A stretch of DNA of 7,602 bases from Caldilineaceae bacterium. GTDB taxonomy: Bacteria; Chloroflexota; Anaerolineae; Caldilineales; Caldilineaceae. Under the pieces are notes generated by a model, which was not told the DNA's origin, did not search any database, and worked only from the letters and a program-made list of their open reading frames with translations. Position numbers and translations under genes: made by a program. The stretch is taken from NCBI GenBank assembly GCA_028819675.1, contig JAPPKT010000551.1:1-7602 (forward strand). Direction: 5' to 3'. Of the stretch, positions 5,764 through 7,602 are shown piece by piece; position 1 is the first letter of the stretch; each line of letters starts with the position of its first letter.

Positions 5764-7002
5764 TCAGTGGTTGAGGGCGGCGGTGATGTCGGCGATGATG
5801 TCGCGGGGGTCTTCGGCGCCGACGGCGAGGCGGACGAGGCCGTCGGAGATGCCGACGGCGGCGCGCTGGGCGGGGGAGAGGGCGCGGTGGGAGGCGTGGC
5901 TGGGGTAGAGGACGAGTGAGTAGATGTCGCCGACGGTGGTGGCGGGCTGGACCATTTGGAGGGCTTCGAGGAAGCGGAAGACATCGGGTTGGGCGGCGTT
6001 TTTGAGCTCGAGGGCGACGACGGCGCCGTAGCCGAGGCCGCAGAAGAGGTCGCGGGCGACGTGGTGCTGGGGGTGGTCGGGGAGGCCGGGGTAGCGGACG
6101 CTGGCGAGGGCGGGGTGGCCGCTGAGGTGCTGGGCGACGACGGCGGCGTTGCGGCACTGGCGCTCGACGCGGAGGGGCATGGTCTTCATGCCGCGGTGGA
6201 GGAGCCAGGCTTCGTGGGGGCCGAGGTTGGCGCCGGTCTTTTTGAGGAAGTCCCAGAAGGCGGGGCGCAGCTGGTTGCGGGCGACGACCACGCCGCCGAG
6301 GACGTCGCCATGGCCGCCGATGTACTTGGTGGCGCTGTGGATGACGACGTCGACGCCGTGGGCGAGGGGGCGGAAGAGCATGGGGGTGGCGAAGGTGTTG
6401 TCGACGAGCAGGAGGGTGTTGTGGGCGCGGCAGAGCTGGGCGAGGCGGGGGATGTCGACGACCTTCAGGAGGGGATTGGAGATGGTCTCGACGATGAGGA
6501 GTACGGGGGCCTCGCGGGCGAGGAGCCGCTCGACGGCGTCGAGGTCGGTGGCGTCGACGAAGAGGCCCTTGACGCCGTACTGGGGCCAAAGGCTGTCGAC
6601 GAGGGAGTAGGTGGCGCCGTAGCAGTCCTGGGCGGCGGCGACGGTGGCGCCGGAATGGAGGCCGCAGGCGGACATGGCGAGGTGAATGGCGGCCATGCCG
6701 CTGCCGGTGGCGAGGGCGAAGTGGCCGGCGGCCTGTTCGGGCATGTCGTGGCATTCGAGCTCGACGACGGCGTCTTCGAAGGCGGCGACGGTGGGGTTGC
6801 CGTAGCGGCCGTAGACGTAGAGGTCGGGGTCGCCGCCGAGGGCGCTGTCGAGGTGGGCGGTGTCATCGTAGACGTAGCCGATGCTGGGGATGATGCCGCT
6901 GACGACGGGTGCGGCGGAGACGGGTCGGGCGGGTGGGGCGTAGCGGCGGGATTCGCCGCTGTGGAGGGCTTTGCTGTCTATTGATTTGGGAGAGAATGGC
7001 AT
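5764..7002 (-). CDS. Trans-sulfuration PLP enzyme (cystathionine gamma-synthase / O-acylhomoserine family)
   Basis: The product is 412 residues, normal length for the Cys/Met metabolism PLP family (fold type I, cytosolic tetramer). Visible motifs are YGRYGNPT (64-71; Tyr64 and Arg66 bind the PLP phosphate of a neighbouring subunit), the ATGSGMAAI phosphate loop (98-106), DCYGATYSL (126-134, Tyr128 stacking on the cofactor), VETISNPLL (171-179), DNTFATP (201-207, Asp201 contacting the pyridine nitrogen), SATKY (223-227, Lys226 forming the Schiff base) and ISDGLVRLAVG (385-395, Arg391 gripping the substrate carboxylate). All catalytic residues are present. Position 133 is Ser where E. coli-type cystathionine gamma-synthases have Arg, and residues 354-363 read ATTVGDIYSL rather than the ESLGG type. 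The reaction could therefore be cystathionine synthesis, direct sulfhydrylation of an acylhomoserine, or gamma-lysis; I do not assign a symbol. Codons are strongly G/C-ended, unlike the genes to the left. It follows mreB on the same strand after 154 bases. No clear ribosome site precedes the ATG. Confidence 0.95.
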   Translation of the reverse strand: MPFSPKSIDSKALHSGESRRYAPPARPVSAAPVVSGIIPSIGYVYDDTAHLDSALGGDPDLYVYGRYGNPTVAAFEDAVVELECHDMPEQAAGHFALATGSGMAAIHLAMSACGLHSGATVAAAQDCYGATYSLVDSLWPQYGVKGLFVDATDLDAVERLLAREAPVLLIVETISNPLLKVVDIPRLAQLCRAHNTLLLVDNTFATPMLFRPLAHGVDVVIHSATKYIGGHGDVLGGVVVARNQLRPAFWDFLKKTGANLGPHEAWLLHRGMKTMPLRVERQCRNAAVVAQHLSGHPALASVRYPGLPDHPQHHVARDLFCGLGYGAVVALELKNAAQPDVFRFLEALQMVQPATTVGDIYSLVLYPSHASHRALSPAQRAAVGISDGLVRLAVGAEDPRDIIADITAALNH

Positions 7003-7055
7003 GGTGTTTGGGTGGGTGGTGGCTTGGATAACTTGAATGCCAGGAGGGATTTATC

Positions 7056-7124
7056 CGCGAAGTTACGCGAAGGGGCGCGAAGAACGCCTTTCTTTTCCGC
7101 GAAGGGACGCGAAATGTCGCGACG
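7056..7124. repeat. Two arrays of a 10-bp CGCGAAG repeat
   Basis: CGCGAAG begins at 7056, 7066 and 7076, exactly 10 bases apart with variable three-base fillers. After a 15-base pyrimidine-rich break a second array starts at 7098 (CGCGAAG), 7108 (CGCGAAA) and 7118 (CGCGACG), again with a 10-base period. The arrays fill most of the space between the mreB stop and the PLP-enzyme start. On the minus strand they read as TTCGCG-type units in the leader or promoter region of the enzyme gene. Similar short TTCGCG strings are, from memory, dispersed in Chloroflexota and some other genomes. Confidence 0.75.
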
Positions 7125-7156
7125 GGTGTGGGCGCCTGGGGGGGCGCGCGGGCGGG

Positions 7157-7602
7157 TTATGAGTAGAGCATGGGCAGGCTGCGGCGCATGATCTCGTAGT
7201 TTTCGAGGGCGCGGCCGGCGCCGAGGGCGACGCAGGCCATGGGATTTTCGGCGACGTAGGCGGGGACGCCGGTTTCGTGGGTGAAGAGTGAGGCGATGAG
7301 GCGTAGCTGTGCGCCGCCGCCGGTGATGACCATGCCGCGGTCGATGATGTCGGCGGCGAGCTCGGGGGGCGCTTTTTCGAGGGTTGAGCGTACTGTTCTC
7401 ACGATGGCCTGGAGAGGCTCCGTCATGGCATCTATGACTTCGCTGTTTATGATTTCGATGGTCTTTGGCAGGCCGTTGATCTGGTCGCGTCCGCGTACTT
7501 CGATGGCGCGGTCTTCTTCGGTGGGGAGTGCGGAGCCGATGGCTATCTTGATCTCTTCGGCGGTCTGTTCGCCGACGAGGAGGTTATATTTTTTGCGGAT
7601 GT
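7157..7602 (-). CDS. mreB: Rod-shape determining actin homologue MreB, C-terminal part
   Basis: The minus frame is open from the right window edge to a TAA at 7159-7157 and encodes the last 147 residues plus a partial codon. Recognised MreB features, in order, are [18 protein letters not shown], the [17 protein letters not shown] block, [20 protein letters not shown] (the adenosine/phosphate-2 motif of the actin ATPase fold), the [20 protein letters not shown] stretch and GRALENYE. The tail RRSLPMLYS ends at the usual place, so the C-terminus is complete; about 190-200 residues lie outside the window. MreB polymerises on the inner membrane and guides lateral wall synthesis. The gene normally followed by mreC is followed here by the PLP enzyme after 154 bases containing the 10-bp repeats. 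A paralogue such as Mbl cannot be excluded, but the family is certain. Confidence 0.95.
   Translation of the reverse strand, partial: IRKKYNLLVGEQTAEEIKIAIGSALPTEEDRAIEVRGRDQINGLPKTIEIINSEVIDAMTEPLQAIVRTVRSTLEKAPPELAADIIDRGMVITGGGAQLRLIASLFTHETGVPAYVAENPMACVALGAGRALENYEIMRRSLPMLYS

Noticed and set aside
5510..6754. Minus-strand open frame of 414 codons in another frame of the PLP enzyme
   Set aside because: Pro/Arg-rich shadow with no family features; the true frame carries all PLP motifs.
5956..6984. Plus-strand open frame of 342 codons, antisense to the PLP enzyme
   Set aside because: Its composition is only Gly, Ala, Val, Glu and Asp-rich low-complexity sequence, the expected mirror of a G/C-ended codon gene with clear family motifs on the other strand.
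7056..7124. CRISPR array
   Set aside because: The units are seven bases with three-base gaps, far too short for CRISPR repeats and spacers, and no cas gene is present.

Overview
The window looks like part of a bacterial chromosome, most likely from Chloroflexota (Anaerolineae-like). That placement is moderate inference. It rests on two large polytopic membrane proteins of the PTPS_related and DUF2142/GT39 type with characteristic beta-rich C-terminal modules, families I associate mainly with that phylum, and on MreB and short-repeat features that fit it. No rRNA, tRNA or CRISPR was seen.

Layout, left to right. (1) 1-70, minus: the first 23 codons of ridA, running off the left edge. A near-consensus sigma70-type promoter lies at 169-197, and a perfect 9-bp hairpin sits just before its ATG. 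(2) 248-784, minus: a decayed C-terminal fragment of an IS66-family transposase in AT-rich sequence. (3) 1102-3846, plus: an intact gene of about 914 codons for a PTPS_related-type membrane protein with two tandem C-terminal beta modules. (4) 4092-5562, minus, convergent with gene 3: a pseudogene of a DUF2142/GT39-like membrane protein, with at least four frameshifts, a large internal deletion and a lost C-terminus. Its remnants carry the same kind of C-terminal modules as gene 3. (5) 5764-7002, minus: an intact trans-sulfuration-type PLP enzyme (cystathionine gamma-synthase/O-acylhomoserine family). (6) 7056-7124: two short arrays of a 10-bp CGCGAAG-type repeat. (7) 7157-7602, minus: the C-terminal part of mreB, running off the right edge.

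Composition changes sharply near 5755. Three sampled 60-base rows give 37% GC (181-240), 47% (1681-1740) and 72% (6001-6060). The AT-richer left part, with an IS remnant, an envelope-type gene and a pseudogene, looks like an accessory island. It separates two minus-strand genes, ridA and the PLP enzyme, whose activities are biochemically linked: RidA removes enamine/imine by-products of PLP enzymes. I found no clearly new multi-gene system. The most unusual items are the readable decay history of the membrane-protein pseudogene, its shared modules with the convergent intact gene, the structured ridA leader and the helical-phase repeats upstream of the PLP enzyme.
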